Part shown: piece after piece, positions 21,775-32,226 of the stretch
Position numbering within the stretch: position 1 is the first letter of the stretch
How the letters are laid out: every line of letters begins with the position of its first letter
Assembly: GCA_020736575.1 (NCBI GenBank)
Contig: JAGPYM010000004.1
Location: 1,426,001-1,490,000, forward strand
Direction: 5' to 3'
From: Thelonectria olida
Taxonomy: Eukaryota; Ascomycota; Sordariomycetes; Hypocreales; Nectriaceae
Length of the DNA stretch: 64,000 nucleotides
Translations under genes and position numbers: made by a program
The notes under the pieces: model-generated
What the model was told of the DNA's origin: nothing
Database searches by the model: none
What the model saw: the letters and a program-made list of their open reading frames with translations, nothing else

Positions 21775-22845
21775 CCCAGGGCCACCATGATGCGATAATG
21801 TGGGTGGCATGCTTGACGCCCGCAGATTTCGGGTGGTGAGAGATGTAGCGGGCGCTTATCAAATAGAACGGGTCGTTATCGTGCAGCAAAAACCACCGTG
21901 TCGGATAAATAGGCAGATTATGGAGTCACGACTTGAAGCCTTGACGATGAATGAGATTTGGTCAAGAAGGAGATCGAGTGGGAGAGTGAAGTTGGTTGGT
22001 TGATTGCTGTGATTCACAGCGGCAATCGAAACCTCCAAGTGCGTTTGAGCGATGCACGTGACTATTCGCTCAACAGCTAAGACTCGCGATGCGACCAGAT
22101 GAGAAAAAAATACCCAACCACAGTTGTACAAAAGAAAGAAACTATGCGTTTTATGAATGAAGAAGAAAACATGGCAACCGCTTATCGAAAACCTACGTTA
22201 GTTGGCCAAGACCGCAAAACAGGCGAGTGCACTCGTCTGCAACCATGACCCAAGCTGTCGTCAGGGTCTTCCAAATCACAACTACGAAGGTGGTAGGAGG
22301 CACTCAGTATCAGAACAGAATCAGGTGTCTATTTTCATTGCCAAATAGCAGCTAAAACTTTTCATGGTCCACGGCTCATCTTGGTATCTCTCACGCTCAA
22401 GCCCTAATTCAGGCGTTATGGAGGATTCGCCGTAGCCAGGGCAAAGTGTAGATCCCAAGAAGTCCTCTAGACGTTGGTATCAATGGCCTCATAAGAATCC
22501 GCCCAAGCTCCAACCCGTTCTCCTCATCGCATCCCGCTATAGTCCACAAAGCACCAACTCGATAGTATAAAAGCAAAAACGAATAGCTATAAACGCCAGG
22601 TCCCCTGCTATTGCACCCTCCTGGACGTGTGGCTGAGCAACAAGAAAGCAACGCAAGCGCACCGACGCCTTCGTACAAGGGTATTAGATAGATAGGAGTC
22701 GTTAAATGTGAGTTTATGCCTCACTCGTGTGCGAACGTCTCATCAGAAAGAGGGACGAGAAACCATGTTGGCGCTCAAAGCAACCCTCTCCAGCCTCGAA
22801 GGCCAGAGTGGCGTCATATCGCTGCGCCAGCATCATCAGAGGGGA
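21775..22845. other. Intergenic region between H4 variant and GATA factor
   Basis: It should contain the H4-variant promoter (right of 21775) and the GATA-factor 3' UTR (left of 22845); both genes are on the minus strand. No further coding or RNA gene is recognised. Confidence 0.6.
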
Positions 22846-24881
22846 CTATTGCTCATTTTGTAGCTTCAGGGCGGCAAGGGCTTCGGCCTCCTTGGGAGCT
22901 TCAGTGGTCTCAGCAGCTTCGGCAGTCTTAAGCACCTCCGTGGCTTCGGTGTCAGCGATGGGGTCGGGGGCTTCAGCGGCCTTCGCTGGTTCAGAGACCT
23001 CAGAAGCTTCTGGGGTTTCAGGTTTGGATGTCTCGACCTGGGGGATCTCAGATGCCTCGGTAACAGCGGAAGGGTCAACGTCCATTGGAGCTGCTATCGC
23101 CTCAATGACATCGTCTTGTTTAACGGGCTCAGCAAGTCGTTGCTTCTTCGCAGGTCGTTCCGTTGTTGCCTCAAGTGCCTCCTTTGCCTCCTTCAATTCC
23201 AGCTCAAGATCATCGAGGCGACGCTTCAAACTGTTTTCCCGACGATGGCTATCATCGAGGTGAGCACGGAGCTGAGCTTCACTCTCCTTGGTCGCCTCCA
23301 GTTGCGATCGAAGCTGAGTCTGCTCGACGCCAGCAACTTCCTGACCTCTCCGCGCCGCCGCCTCCTGTTGTTCAAGTTGACTCAATCGGCCCCTGAAGAG
23401 TTCGTTGATGACCTCGAGCTCGCTGACGCGCGTCTTCAAACTCGAATTGTGGGCGATAAGCTGCTCGTGTGTTTGAGGCGCATCCATACCACGGTCCCCG
23501 TTGAGCGGGGAGCCTGCACGACCATCGGCACTGGCAAAACCGCCCACACCCGACTGATAAGGATCGTCGACCATGAAGGATGGAAGGCCATGGTTATACA
23601 TCGACGGCGTGCCGGTACGTGAAATCGGGGAATCGGATCCTTCCTGGCCATTTGCAGACTTTTGCGATGTTCGTCGAGCGTTATGGGCCGCATGCGCCGC
23701 TGTCGCCGCTTGGTTGGTGATGTCGACACCGTTGGGATCCGTTGCGATAGGGAAACTTTGGGCTTGTTGCTGTTGTTGCTAAATCCGGATTAGAAGATGC
23801 GGGCGACATGATTCAAGATGATGTACCTTTTTCTTTGGCGCAAGATCAGGTCGCAACGTCTTTACACGATTGCGACTCTTGATAACATCGGTCTTCAAAG
23901 AGATAGGGCGAGGGCGACCGTGCAGCTTCAAGAACAAGCCACAGGCATTGCAAAGAACTGAACCAAACTCATCGCGACGCCATAATGGTGTCGTCGAGGT
24001 GCTGCAATTTTGGCAGGTAGGCTGCGTAGATCCGTTAGTTGCCATCATGACGCCGGTGATTTGGTGGTGAAAGTGAGGGCGAAGCGGGAGGGAGGGCAAT
24101 GATTAGGATGATTAGTATCTTGATCACGATAAGAGGATGGAGTAAAAATCTTTGGCCCCAACTTTACTGGTCTGATAAGCCAGACGAGCCCACTTGGGGT
24201 ACCCACGAAGCTTCCCAATTCGGGTTAGAGGAGCCGGGGGACTGATAACACACGTGATCCTATCAATCTTGCGCGATAAGGAAGTGAACGAGGCAGATCC
24301 CGAATGCCGCCTCGGTAATCAGCCTCTTCCCCTGCATCAAAGAATCGGTGGCTTGCCAACTGTAAGGGCCAGAAAATCTCGGTCAAGTCGTTGATGTGCA
24401 GTGCTCTGAGGATTTGATGTGAGGTTGACGTACCAAGTTACCACCAGAACCCCCACTCGTGGCGGCCGGCGAAGCACCGGTATACATCGTGGGCTGGGGT
24501 CCAGTCGCTGATCTGCGACAACAGACGTTAGTAAGCGTATTATGCATAGAAAGATGGCTTGGGGGTCTCTGGGCCTATTTGTCTGGGGCTGGGGAGTCGC
24601 TCTCGGCAGATAAGATACCGCACGCGACTCCCAGACCCCGGGGACGTTTGTAGACCCGTCGCAAGGCGCAGCGCATACCTAGGTTGTGATAAAGGTGCTA
24701 TCGTTGCAGCTAATGTTGTTGTTGGAGTTGGAGTTGGAGTTGGGGACAGCGTCGTCGCGTTCGCAGCCGCAAGGGATGATATGCCGGGTAGTTGTGGTAG
24801 TGATGCGGACGTCGAGGCAGAATCTGGTCGGGAGATGGGCTCCAGAATTGGGGGTGGGAGAATCTGAGGACCCTCCTCCAT
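22846..24881 (-). CDS. areB: GATA-type transcription factor, AreB/ASD-4 family, 469 aa
   Basis: Four minus-strand exons: 24881-24679, 24512-24434, 24021-23827 and 23778-22846, totalling 1410 nt and all in phase. Introns 1 and 2 carry ACTAAC branch points. The single zinc finger, C97-x2-C100-x17-C118-x2-C121 ([20 protein letters not shown]), binds HGATAR sites. It is followed by a basic region ([14 protein letters not shown]), a poly-Gln start to exon 4, a leucine-rich coiled coil at about residues 255-365, and a Glu/Ala/Thr-rich acidic tail. One finger plus a C-terminal coiled coil is the hallmark of AreB (Aspergillus), ASD-4 (Neurospora) and the Dal80/Gzf3-like repressors of nitrogen catabolism, which compete with AreA and dimerise through the zipper. 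Intron 2 is 412 nt and contains an in-frame ATG pair at 24048/24045, which would give a shorter protein of about 384 residues lacking exons 1-2. GATA motifs cluster near both candidate starts. Confidence 0.93.
24043..24048 (-). promoter_or_regulatory. Internal translation start for a shorter GATA-factor isoform
   Basis: Two adjacent ATG codons (24048-24046 and 24045-24043) inside intron 2 read without interruption through the exon-3 acceptor into the zinc-finger exon, adding only MMATNGSTQ before it. If transcription starts inside intron 2, this is the natural start. Multiple areB transcripts are known in Aspergillus nidulans, which supports the idea; here it is an inference. Confidence 0.5.
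24128..24280. promoter_or_regulatory. GATA-motif cluster inside intron 2 (candidate internal promoter)
   Basis: GATAAG occurs at 24128-24133, 24174-24179 and 24275-24280, and GATAAC at 24244-24249. All lie 80-230 bp upstream of the internal ATG pair on the minus-strand gene. A further GATAAG is at 24609-24614 in intron 1. Four in 150 bp is well above chance. It is consistent with AreA/AreB control of a second promoter. Confidence 0.5.
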
Positions 24882-25463
24882 GGCTAGGTAAACGAAGAAG
24901 CGAGGACGTCTCGTTCGAGGAGGCAGGAGCGCGCAAGGCCGGGGTTCTGATAGCGATAATCTCAGGCGTCGAGGAGCGCAGATCGTCGCAAAGCCGAGGG
25001 ACGTGTGTAAGAATCGATGTTTCGTCGCGTTCTTCGATTAACGGCGCTCGTGATGCGATTGTTCGGATCGGTTTTTTCGCGAGGGAAAAGACACAAGTAC
25101 AGATCAAGTGAAAGACTCGTACGGACGCGGAAAGATGAAGAACTCGGAGCACGGGTACAGGTGTGTTCAAGGATGTCGGCGAATAAGAGATTAGGTAAAA
25201 AAAAGTTCGAGGCGAAATAACCCGAGAAGGAATATGGCAGGTGGGCAAAACAACTGGAGAGACAGAGTCGCACAAATGGGACAAATTGTTATGTAAGATG
25301 CGATATGAGGGACAAAGACGATCTGGCGCGTAAAAACTCAAAAGCCAAGGTCAGCGATAGAGTTGAAGATTCTTGGGTCGGCTGAACGTAATAGAAAAAA
25401 ACCAGTAAGGGGGCCCTCTCATTGGACGATGCTGCGCGTATTCAGATGATGCGCGGGTGTGAA

Positions 25464-25587
25464 GATAATTTCGGAGGGACCAACCTTATCCCTTATCCCT
25501 TATCCACCCACTCAATCCCTTATCATGAACTTATCATGGTCTGGGCATGGACAGGAAATGCAAAAGTCAAGATCTTATCATCTTATC
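25464..25587. promoter_or_regulatory. Dense GATA-site array upstream of the GATA-factor gene
   Basis: TTATC (GATAA on the other strand) occurs at 25486, 25493, 25500, 25520, 25531, 25574 and 25583, and GATAA on the + strand at 25464. That is eight cores in 124 bp, the first three spaced exactly 7 bp apart. The array lies about 580-710 bp upstream of the AUG. Such arrays are typical nitrogen-metabolite (AreA/AreB) response elements and suggest autoregulation. Confidence 0.75.
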
Positions 25588-26422
25588 AACGCCTCAGGGA
25601 CGCGGCGGGTGCACTGGATCGTCGCCGATTCGATCGGCAACGCCTTGCAACTCCCGCTCGGTGGAGATTCGGCCGGGTGAGGACCGTGAGGTAGTATCTA
25701 TTGCCCTCCTGTCAGCTCTTCCAGGGGTCGCCCAAATCTCTTTTGGTTCCCGTGATGGTTGTGATATGGATCCGCATGAGTGATTTGGCGCACAAGAGAA
25801 GGGCGGTTGCTTTTTTGGCGGCCCCCTTTCGCGGGAATGAGCTGATGATGTACTCTTGGGCCGATTGGGAAATTGATAATTGGCATTATTAGTGGTTAGT
25901 CTACGATATTATTGTTCACGTGGGAGCTGTGTCGGGAGAATGGAAACGAACGAGGACGATGACGATGCTGAAGCAGGGGAGAATTAAGGTCCTCAACTGT
26001 AGTGACAATGATTTCAGCAACTGCCGAGTTCTGGCTGCCGTGTAATTACTCTGCAAGACCGTCCCATCTTGGACGTAGCACGTGTCGTCGTAGGTTTTGA
26101 ATTATTTGTCGCTGGCCCCTTTATCGTGAGATTACCATGGCACGAAATGAATACAAACACGCATAGGCCAAGAAAGAAGAGCCGATCGTGATATTACCGG
26201 CATCCATCCAGCATTTGACGCGTCTAACAGCTTCAGGCGTCCATCTCCCGCCGCTTCCGGGCGGTACCGTGAACGGCCTTACAGATGTCGTCGTGAGCTG
26301 AGGCGCAGGCAGAGTAAGCGCTTCGCATGTGCGAAGCGTATGCCTTGTTTGGCGACGGAGGATTAGATGCTGACCCGGTTGTCAGCAACGAGACGCGTCC
26401 TTGCTCTTGGAGACCAAAAGTC

Positions 26423-26443
26423 ATGATGATGATGATGATGATG
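26423..26443. repeat. (ATG)7 trinucleotide microsatellite
   Basis: Seven perfect tandem ATG units in non-coding sequence upstream of the Svf1 gene. Confidence 0.92.
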
Positions 26444-26797
26444 AAGCTGTGATGCTGAGCCACACCCATTCATTTCTCCACACACCAGCCACGCGTTTGG
26501 CGTCATTGATGGGTTGACGGATGACGGGACCCTCCAATGGCTCTCGATTGCTTGCGGCTTGCCCCTCCACCAAAAAGCAAAAGGCCGTCGCCACTTGCCT
26601 TGAAAGAGGCGCCAGCGGTGAGTGACATCGATCCAATGCTGCAGACATCCTCCTGAACCTCGACTTGTTATTATTATTGTTTGGATATCCATCTAATTAC
26701 CTTTTGCAGTTCCTTTCTTGTGCCTTTCGACTGCGCTTTTAGCTTTGGATACCAAGTTAGCCAGACCATCCCCCGTCTCAGCCTGCCTCCTCCCAAA

Positions 26798-28200
26798 ATG
26801 TTCAACTGGGCCAAGCAACAGTAAGAAAAAGTCCCCATCCCTTGACCCCCACCTTGGCCGTTGTTCTTCGGGGACCTCCATCCCTCAACATATATCACCA
26901 GATCGACTGACGATTGGCAGGCTGGCGAACGTCGCCGGCACCCAGGAGCCCATCTATGGCCCCTCCGCCATCAAGTCGGTCTCCAAGGAAGCCGAGAAGA
27001 CGCCCTACACCGAGCTGAAGCGCGCGGACCTGCTCTGGCAGGCCATGGACTCGACCTCTGTCGAAACCCAGACCTTCTATCTTTTTAGCGACAACGGCCA
27101 TTGCGCTCTCCTCCAGGTCATCTACAGCAACGTTGCGTACGAAACCCCCGCTCCCTCCCCGTCCGATCACATGTCGATGGCAAACAAGAAGCAAACTTGA
27201 TTCTAACATGGGCAACCATACAGTGGCATCCGAACCACCTGCCAGTTCAACTGCAAGATCTTCAGCAACGACCTGTCTCAGCCCCACCTCTGGTGTTCTA
27301 CTCCCCTCAAGGATGTCGAACTTAGCGACGACAAGTCTTGCTTCTACGCCCAGGACTGCGCTGTCGAGTTGTCCGAGGATGGCACCTCTTATACCATCAA
27401 GAGCATGAACGATGACCGTGCTATTATCAATATCAAGGTCACCCGAGCTTCCGAGGGCTTCCAGGCCGGCGAGACGGGCAAAACCCTTTTCGGAACCGAC
27501 CTCAGCAACCCTTGGGGTTCCATGAGGCACGCCTTCTGGCCCCGCTGTGTCGCCGAGGGCACCATTTCCGTCAAGGAGGGCCCCATTGACTTCAAGGGCC
27601 GCGCTCTCTTCATTCACGCTCTCCAGGGCATGAAGCCCCACCACGCCGCCGCGACATGGAACTTTGCCAACTTCCAGGGCCCCAACTACTCCGCCGTCAT
27701 GATGGAGTTTGTCACCCCGCCCTCGTACGGCACGACCCTCGTCAGCGTGGGCGCCATTGTCAAGGATGGCGAGATTGTCTACGCCGGCTGCACTAACTCG
27801 GCCAAGCACCTTGGTATCAAGGGCGATGCTGAGAACGACTGGCCCGAGCCCACCGGTATCGAATACGTCTGGAACGGCAAGACCAAGGACGGCAAGGCTT
27901 TCAGTGCAGACCTCAAGGGCTCTCTTGGCCCTCGCGTTGACCGTGTCGATATCATGGCTGAGGTCCCTGGCTTTGTCAAGAAGATAGTGGCTGGCGCTGC
28001 CGGGACCAAGCCTTACATCTACCAGGTGCGTTAAATTAGCTGTTTGGGCCAAGGACGCCTCTTACTAACTGACATGTCTCCAGTACCGCCCCAAGCTCAC
28101 CCTCAACATGAAGATTGGTGATGAGAGCATTACCGAAGAAGGCGCCATGTTCACCGAGGCCACCTTCATCTCAGACACTTCTGAATCAAAAACCGCGTAA
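26798..28200 (+). CDS. svf1: Survival factor 1 (Svf1) homologue, 385 aa
   Basis: Four exons: 26798-26820, 26921-27136, 27224-28025 and 28084-28200. They total 1158 nt with GT-AG junctions and all phases match. The first exon encodes only MFNWAKQ plus part of a codon, a very short 5' exon conserved in this family. The next begins [20 protein letters not shown], the characteristic Svf1 N-terminus. The body contains the two lipocalin-like barrels of the Svf1 family, with motifs such as [33 protein letters not shown] and [15 protein letters not shown]. Yeast Svf1 is a peripheral Golgi/ER protein needed for survival under oxidative and cold stress and implicated in ceramide transport. A similar role is inferred here. 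Length agrees with fungal orthologues. Confidence 0.95.
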
Positions 28201-28992
28201 ACCAAGATAAACCGAAGAGTACAATTGCATGACATTGGGTAAATGCATAATCAGGATCGGCGTTGGAGACGGCTTGATCGCTCGTTTAGATACAATCATT
28301 CGTGCCCTTCTCACCTAATTATTAGCCTGCCATGTCCCGTTCAATATTGGGGAACACCAGGAACCTCTACAAGTATAATGCCGATTTATTTCCTCATGAA
28401 CGAGAGCTGCATCCACTTTCCCGGCGGTGTTTGTCTCTGAATGCGAGTTCAGCTCCCTCGCGCAGGGGACTCGTGAACAATAGCTCAGCTGCGATGGAGT
28501 AATAGTTGGCGCTTCAAGTCAAGGGAGAGCAGCTGACGAACCACCACTTCACGTCTGGCACTCAGGCTCGGCGCCGAATGTGTCGCCAACAAAGACTTCT
28601 CCATATTAATGTTTCGGTTACTGCTGTCAAATCTTTTTAATTACCAGAACGTGTGTCTGGTTTGGTCGTAGTCGACCAGTCACGCGGTATGAAGCCCCGG
28701 ATCGCGACTTTACGCGCAGCATTCCATTAAATGCCCAATGTTTTAGATGCGACGCCGTCTTCCAGCCCTTCTTACTCTTGTTCCTCCCCGCTCTACCCTC
28801 TGCAGCGACTCTTTGTTAATTAAATAGCTTGTCGAGGGAAAGAAACACGCATTCTCTCGGGTTCAATATCAATACCCTTCCACCCTCTCCTTTGCATTTC
28901 TCCCTCCTTCCCCTTCATACCATTACAACTTACTGCATTGTAATATTCAGTCTACAGATCAAGAAGCAGGCTCAAAACCAATTCAATTCAAT
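28201..28992. other. Intergenic region
   Basis: It contains the Svf1 3' UTR and the AT-richer promoter/leader of the small gene at 28993. A pyrimidine-rich leader is visible from about 28880. No gene or RNA is recognised. Confidence 0.6.
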
Positions 28993-29302
28993 ATGACCTC
29001 CTTCGGCTCCTCATCATATGCCCCCGCGGTATCTTCACCGCTGAACCCCTCGAATGGCGGAGACGCTGGCTACGCTGCTGCGCGCCTTGTTCAACGGAGG
29101 AGACGAAGCCAGCCGAGGAGATCGCACACGCTTGCACAGCGGCTGTTGAGGAGTAAAGCCGCCGAAGCGTGGCGCGGCTATGTGCTCAGCGCGCAGACGG
29201 CGCAGTATGAGAGCGCAAGCCCGGTCCGGTCTACGAATCGAGTAGTCAAGAACCGAGTAAGTATTCTCTCCATCCTGGGTTACAATGGCTTACACGCAGT
29301 AA
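28993..29302 (+). CDS. Small basic protein of unknown function, 88 aa, intron adjoining the stop
   Basis: Exon 1, 28993-29256, encodes a Ser/Pro-rich start (MTSFGSSSYAPAVSSPLNPS) and a strongly basic middle (QRRRRSQPRRSHTLAQRLLR) with the motif KAAEAWRGYVLSAQ, and ends KNR. A GTAAGT donor follows. Using acceptor CACGCAG (ending 29299), the next codon is TAA, so the protein would stop at 88 residues. Using AAACAG (ending 29306) instead extends the frame to 29516 with about 70 more residues. The ATG context is good and the leader is pyrimidine-rich. I recognise no domain. The basic, disordered composition would suit a nuclear or nucleic-acid-associated protein, but that is only inference. Confidence 0.5.
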
Positions 29303-29780
29303 ACAGAGTTGTTGCGCGCCGCTCCCTGCAATGAGAGGTTTGGGAGTCGGCTTCTCGCTGGTGGGATACTCCAAAACCCAGCAACGGAACATATTATTCC
29401 AAGTCCCAGATCTGTCCAGCTTAACCACGCGGCGGTTCATAATAGCCATGGGCCTGACGAATGTGATACCCGCGCTGGGCGTGCGGAGCCTAATCCGGCC
29501 GGCAGAGTGTTTATGACTGCGGATCGACGGCGAGGTGGAGGAAGACGACGACAATGGCATGAAAATTGAATTGCGATTTTTCTCTGCGCCGCTGTCACCT
29601 AGAGCTGGTAGTGGTGATGTCTATAGTAAATATGAAGATACCCGACCCTCGTTACACCGACCGACCGCCGTTGCCCTTCTCCTTTCTATATACCCAGTCC
29701 AACCCATTATTGCGTGGCCGTGTCATATACGTATTAACCCTTTTCATACATCGTCTGAGACATTCGTTCGACATTCAAAC
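29303..29780. other. Convergent 3' region
   Basis: It lies between the small + strand gene and the minus-strand K+/H+ exchange gene. It probably holds their 3' UTRs, or, under the longer splice model, coding sequence to 29516. Nothing else is recognised. Confidence 0.5.
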
Positions 29781-30687
29781 TCATTGGTCTTTTTTGCTCT
29801 CGTCGCTTTTCCTCTCCGAGGGAGCTGTCGTATCTCCCGCCTTCTCATCCGCCGCTCCAGCAGCTGTGTCTTTGGGCGTCTCCTGAGCAGGGTCTTTGAG
29901 AGACTGCTCGACCTGCCATATGGCCCTCTCCAGTTCAATCTCCAAGGCCGGGATGTCGAGCGTGCTGGAGAAGGTCTGGACTTCCTTCTGGGTGAGCAGG
30001 GTGCGCTCTTTGTTCTGGGGCTCTTCGGGGGCGGCGGCGTGGGTGGCATAGAGCTGGTCGAGGATTTTTGAGGGGGATGGATGCAGGAGCTTCTTTTCGA
30101 GGACCCATTGGATGTGTTTGCCGCCGGCAATGGCCCGCCAATGCGACCAGGCGCGGTAGAGGAGGTAGAAGAAGGGGAGATTAGGAATTCTAGCAGGGTT
30201 GTCAGCGAGGTGCACGTCATTGAGCATCATCACGGGCGGGGGACGTACACAGGAACGAGAGCAAAGGGGATGGTGATGGGCATGCCAACACAACACCAGA
30301 TGAGCTTCTTGCGATGCAGAGTCTGCCTCTCTGTCGCCAGCGTGCGCAATATGCCCTCTGCCTTTTCGTGCGGGATCACGGAGCTCGGATAGCACAGCTG
30401 CACATCCTCCCTGCCCTCCAGCTCATCGGCGCGACGCCTCGACGACAGCGGCGGGACGGACTTGAGGCCCCATTCCTCGTAAGGGATGCGACGAAAGGCG
30501 TAATTTCCGTAGTCGACGACCTTGCGCTTCCAGCCGGCCTCTTGCTTCTCCCAGTTGGCCCAGGTCTTTGCGGCCCAGGCGGTGCCGCGGTCGACGTAGC
30601 TGCGGTCCTGGGGGTGGTGATGACGTTGAGGCGCTGGGCGTAGAGGAGGGTGCGCCTGGTCGAGACCGGGAGGAGGTAGAGGCGCAT
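29781..30687 (-). CDS. Mitochondrial K+/H+ exchange-related protein (Mit_KHE1 family); contains a 1-nt frameshift
   Basis: Exon 1 is 30687-30249 and exon 2 is 30189-29781, with a GTACGT...CTAG intron. The start reads MRLYLLPVSTRRTLLYAQRL and then NVITTP. At a G5 tract on the + strand (30610-30614; C5 in the mRNA sense) the conserved continuation (QDRSYVDRGTAWAAKTWANW, then RRIPYEEWGLKSVPP) lies in another frame. One additional C makes a continuous protein of 282 residues with the exon phases agreeing. A hydrophobic segment (IWCCVGMPITIPFALVPV then NLPFFYLLYRAW) forms the probable membrane hairpin, and the C-terminus is acidic and low-complexity. The family (yeast YDL183C-like) is linked to mitochondrial potassium/proton exchange. 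No intron can explain the shift, since the junction is only a few bases. A homopolymer error is the likely cause. Confidence 0.85.
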
Positions 30688-31438
30688 AGTGAATTGTGCA
30701 AGTATTGCGACGATGGAGAGGGCAATGGTGGTATAAGTAGGGGAAGAGGAGAAAAGAAGAGCCAAGGGGAGACAGCAGGTAGTACTCGGAGATCAAGCTT
30801 GAAGCGTGGGGACGCAGCTATGACAGCATCGCGACCTCGGTCCCACCAGCGCAAAAACAGCAGCAGTAGAAAGGACAGCTGCCAGAGAACAAGAATACAA
30901 GGAGGATTGAATATATATATATAGGTACGCAACAATTCAACGGAGCTATATCCAAGAAGAGTCAAGCTGAAGGCGCAGGCAATTGCTGACGACGATAAGT
31001 TTTTTTCTCCCCAGCTCGATCGGATCCTCAGGTTCACGTTTAGCTGGAGGCCCCCAAACTTCGGGCCAATGACGCAGATGAGGCTAGAAGTACCTCCCGG
31101 CGCTCAGCTACAGCACGTGCATGCCGGCCATGCCGCCAAGGAAACGAATTGATGCAGCCACGAGGGTTCATCAATTGGAATGAAGCAGACGGGAGGGTCC
31201 ATATGAAGAACAGGTGAAACAGACTGCCTAGTGATGCCTATTCTCGTCCATCTCATAGGCCAATTTCCTCCTCTGATGCAAAGGCTGCTTGTCCAACAAA
31301 AAACATATTTGCCTCCGAAGAAAATTTGAAAATGAAAAATTACCCCACTCACCGCCACCACAATCGATTATCGCGCCCACCATTCAAAATTTCCCTCTAT
31401 AGATGCACACGCTGCAACTGCGGTCAATAACCTCCTTC
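30688..31438. other. Intergenic region upstream of the tRNA
   Basis: Promoter side of the K+/H+ exchange gene, with a short (TA)n run near 30910-30920. No further gene is recognised. Confidence 0.6.
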
Positions 31439-31528
31439 GGGCGAATGGTTTAGTGGTATAATACTCCCTTAGCATGTTTCGTCTGAATAGCTTGGGAGTG
31501 GTCCAGGGTTCGATTCCCTGTTCGTCCA
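31439..31528 (+). tRNA. tRNA-Ala (anticodon AGC) with an 18-nt intron
   Basis: The cloverleaf folds by hand. The acceptor stem is GGGCGAA (31439-31445) with TTCGTCC (31521-31527), including a G3-U70 wobble pair, the classic alanine identity element. The anticodon stem is CTCCC (31464-31468) with GGGAG (31494-31498), and the anticodon AGC is at 31471-31473. The T arm is CAGGG-TTCGATT-CCCTG (31504-31520), with discriminator A at 31528. An 18-nt insertion at 31475-31492 sits one base 3' of the anticodon, the canonical position of nuclear tRNA introns. No CCA is encoded. The D arm (GGTTTAGTGGTATAAT) resembles that of Asp/Gly/Pro tRNAs. Confidence 0.93.
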
Positions 31529-32226
31529 TTGTCGGTGGTTAAATTCCACTATGTATCCTTTCTTTTTGCTTTGTTTCCCATTTTTACGTATGGACCGACT
31601 AATAGACACCACTCTTGTTTATTCTAGATATCCGTAATACGTTTTTGTTTTGCCTTGATGAGCGTATCGATTCCCATCTTGTAAGTAATTTGTAGTTGTG
31701 GCGTGTTTGTCGCGCAACTCGTCTCCGTACAGTCTATGCGGCAGACATTGCGCTTCAAGTTCAGGGAACCAAAACGGTGCCTGCGTCCTGGACATTGGAG
31801 GCAAAACGAATGAATCAAGATAGTTAGCCAAAAGGTTCATTCTCTAATCACGCAAGACATTATTCGCAGACACCCACATGAGTCACATCCATTGTTACCA
31901 TTCACGGCGACGCATAACCCCAGAGACATAGGGTAGATAGGCTATCTCGAAGGGGTGAATGGAGCAACCCCAAAAGGCCGACATCAACATTCACATTTGC
32001 TTCCATAAGGTACCCAGGTACCTACCTTTCCTCCCCTCATATCACACCACGAATGGTTTAAATGCCCATGTTTGTTTCAAAGAATTCATTTATGACGCCT
32101 CTATCAGACCTTTGTCTAGCCCATGCTGCCGGTTTCTTGCAGCCATGCAGTTCTAGTCATAACACGGCACCACGTGTACGTGCCAAATAATATATAGTAT
32201 GGCAGTACCTTATCCAAGTACATCCT
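31529..32226. other. Intergenic region
   Basis: A T-rich stretch just downstream of the tRNA (TTTCTTTTTGCTTTG, about 31558-31572) is a plausible Pol III terminator. The remainder should be the 3' UTR of the lipase gene. No gene is recognised. Confidence 0.6.

Larger units (their letters stand above)
24882..26797. other. Divergent intergenic region between GATA factor and Svf1
   Basis: It holds the leader and promoter of the GATA factor on the left, including the GATA cluster at 25464-25587, and the Svf1 promoter on the right. Also present are a (ATG)7 microsatellite at 26423-26443 and small direct repeats. No gene is recognised. Confidence 0.6.

Noticed and set aside
26895..28052. 385-codon minus-strand open frame opposite svf1
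   Set aside because: The sense strand encodes a complete, spliced Svf1. The antisense frame crosses the introns and has no recognisable features.
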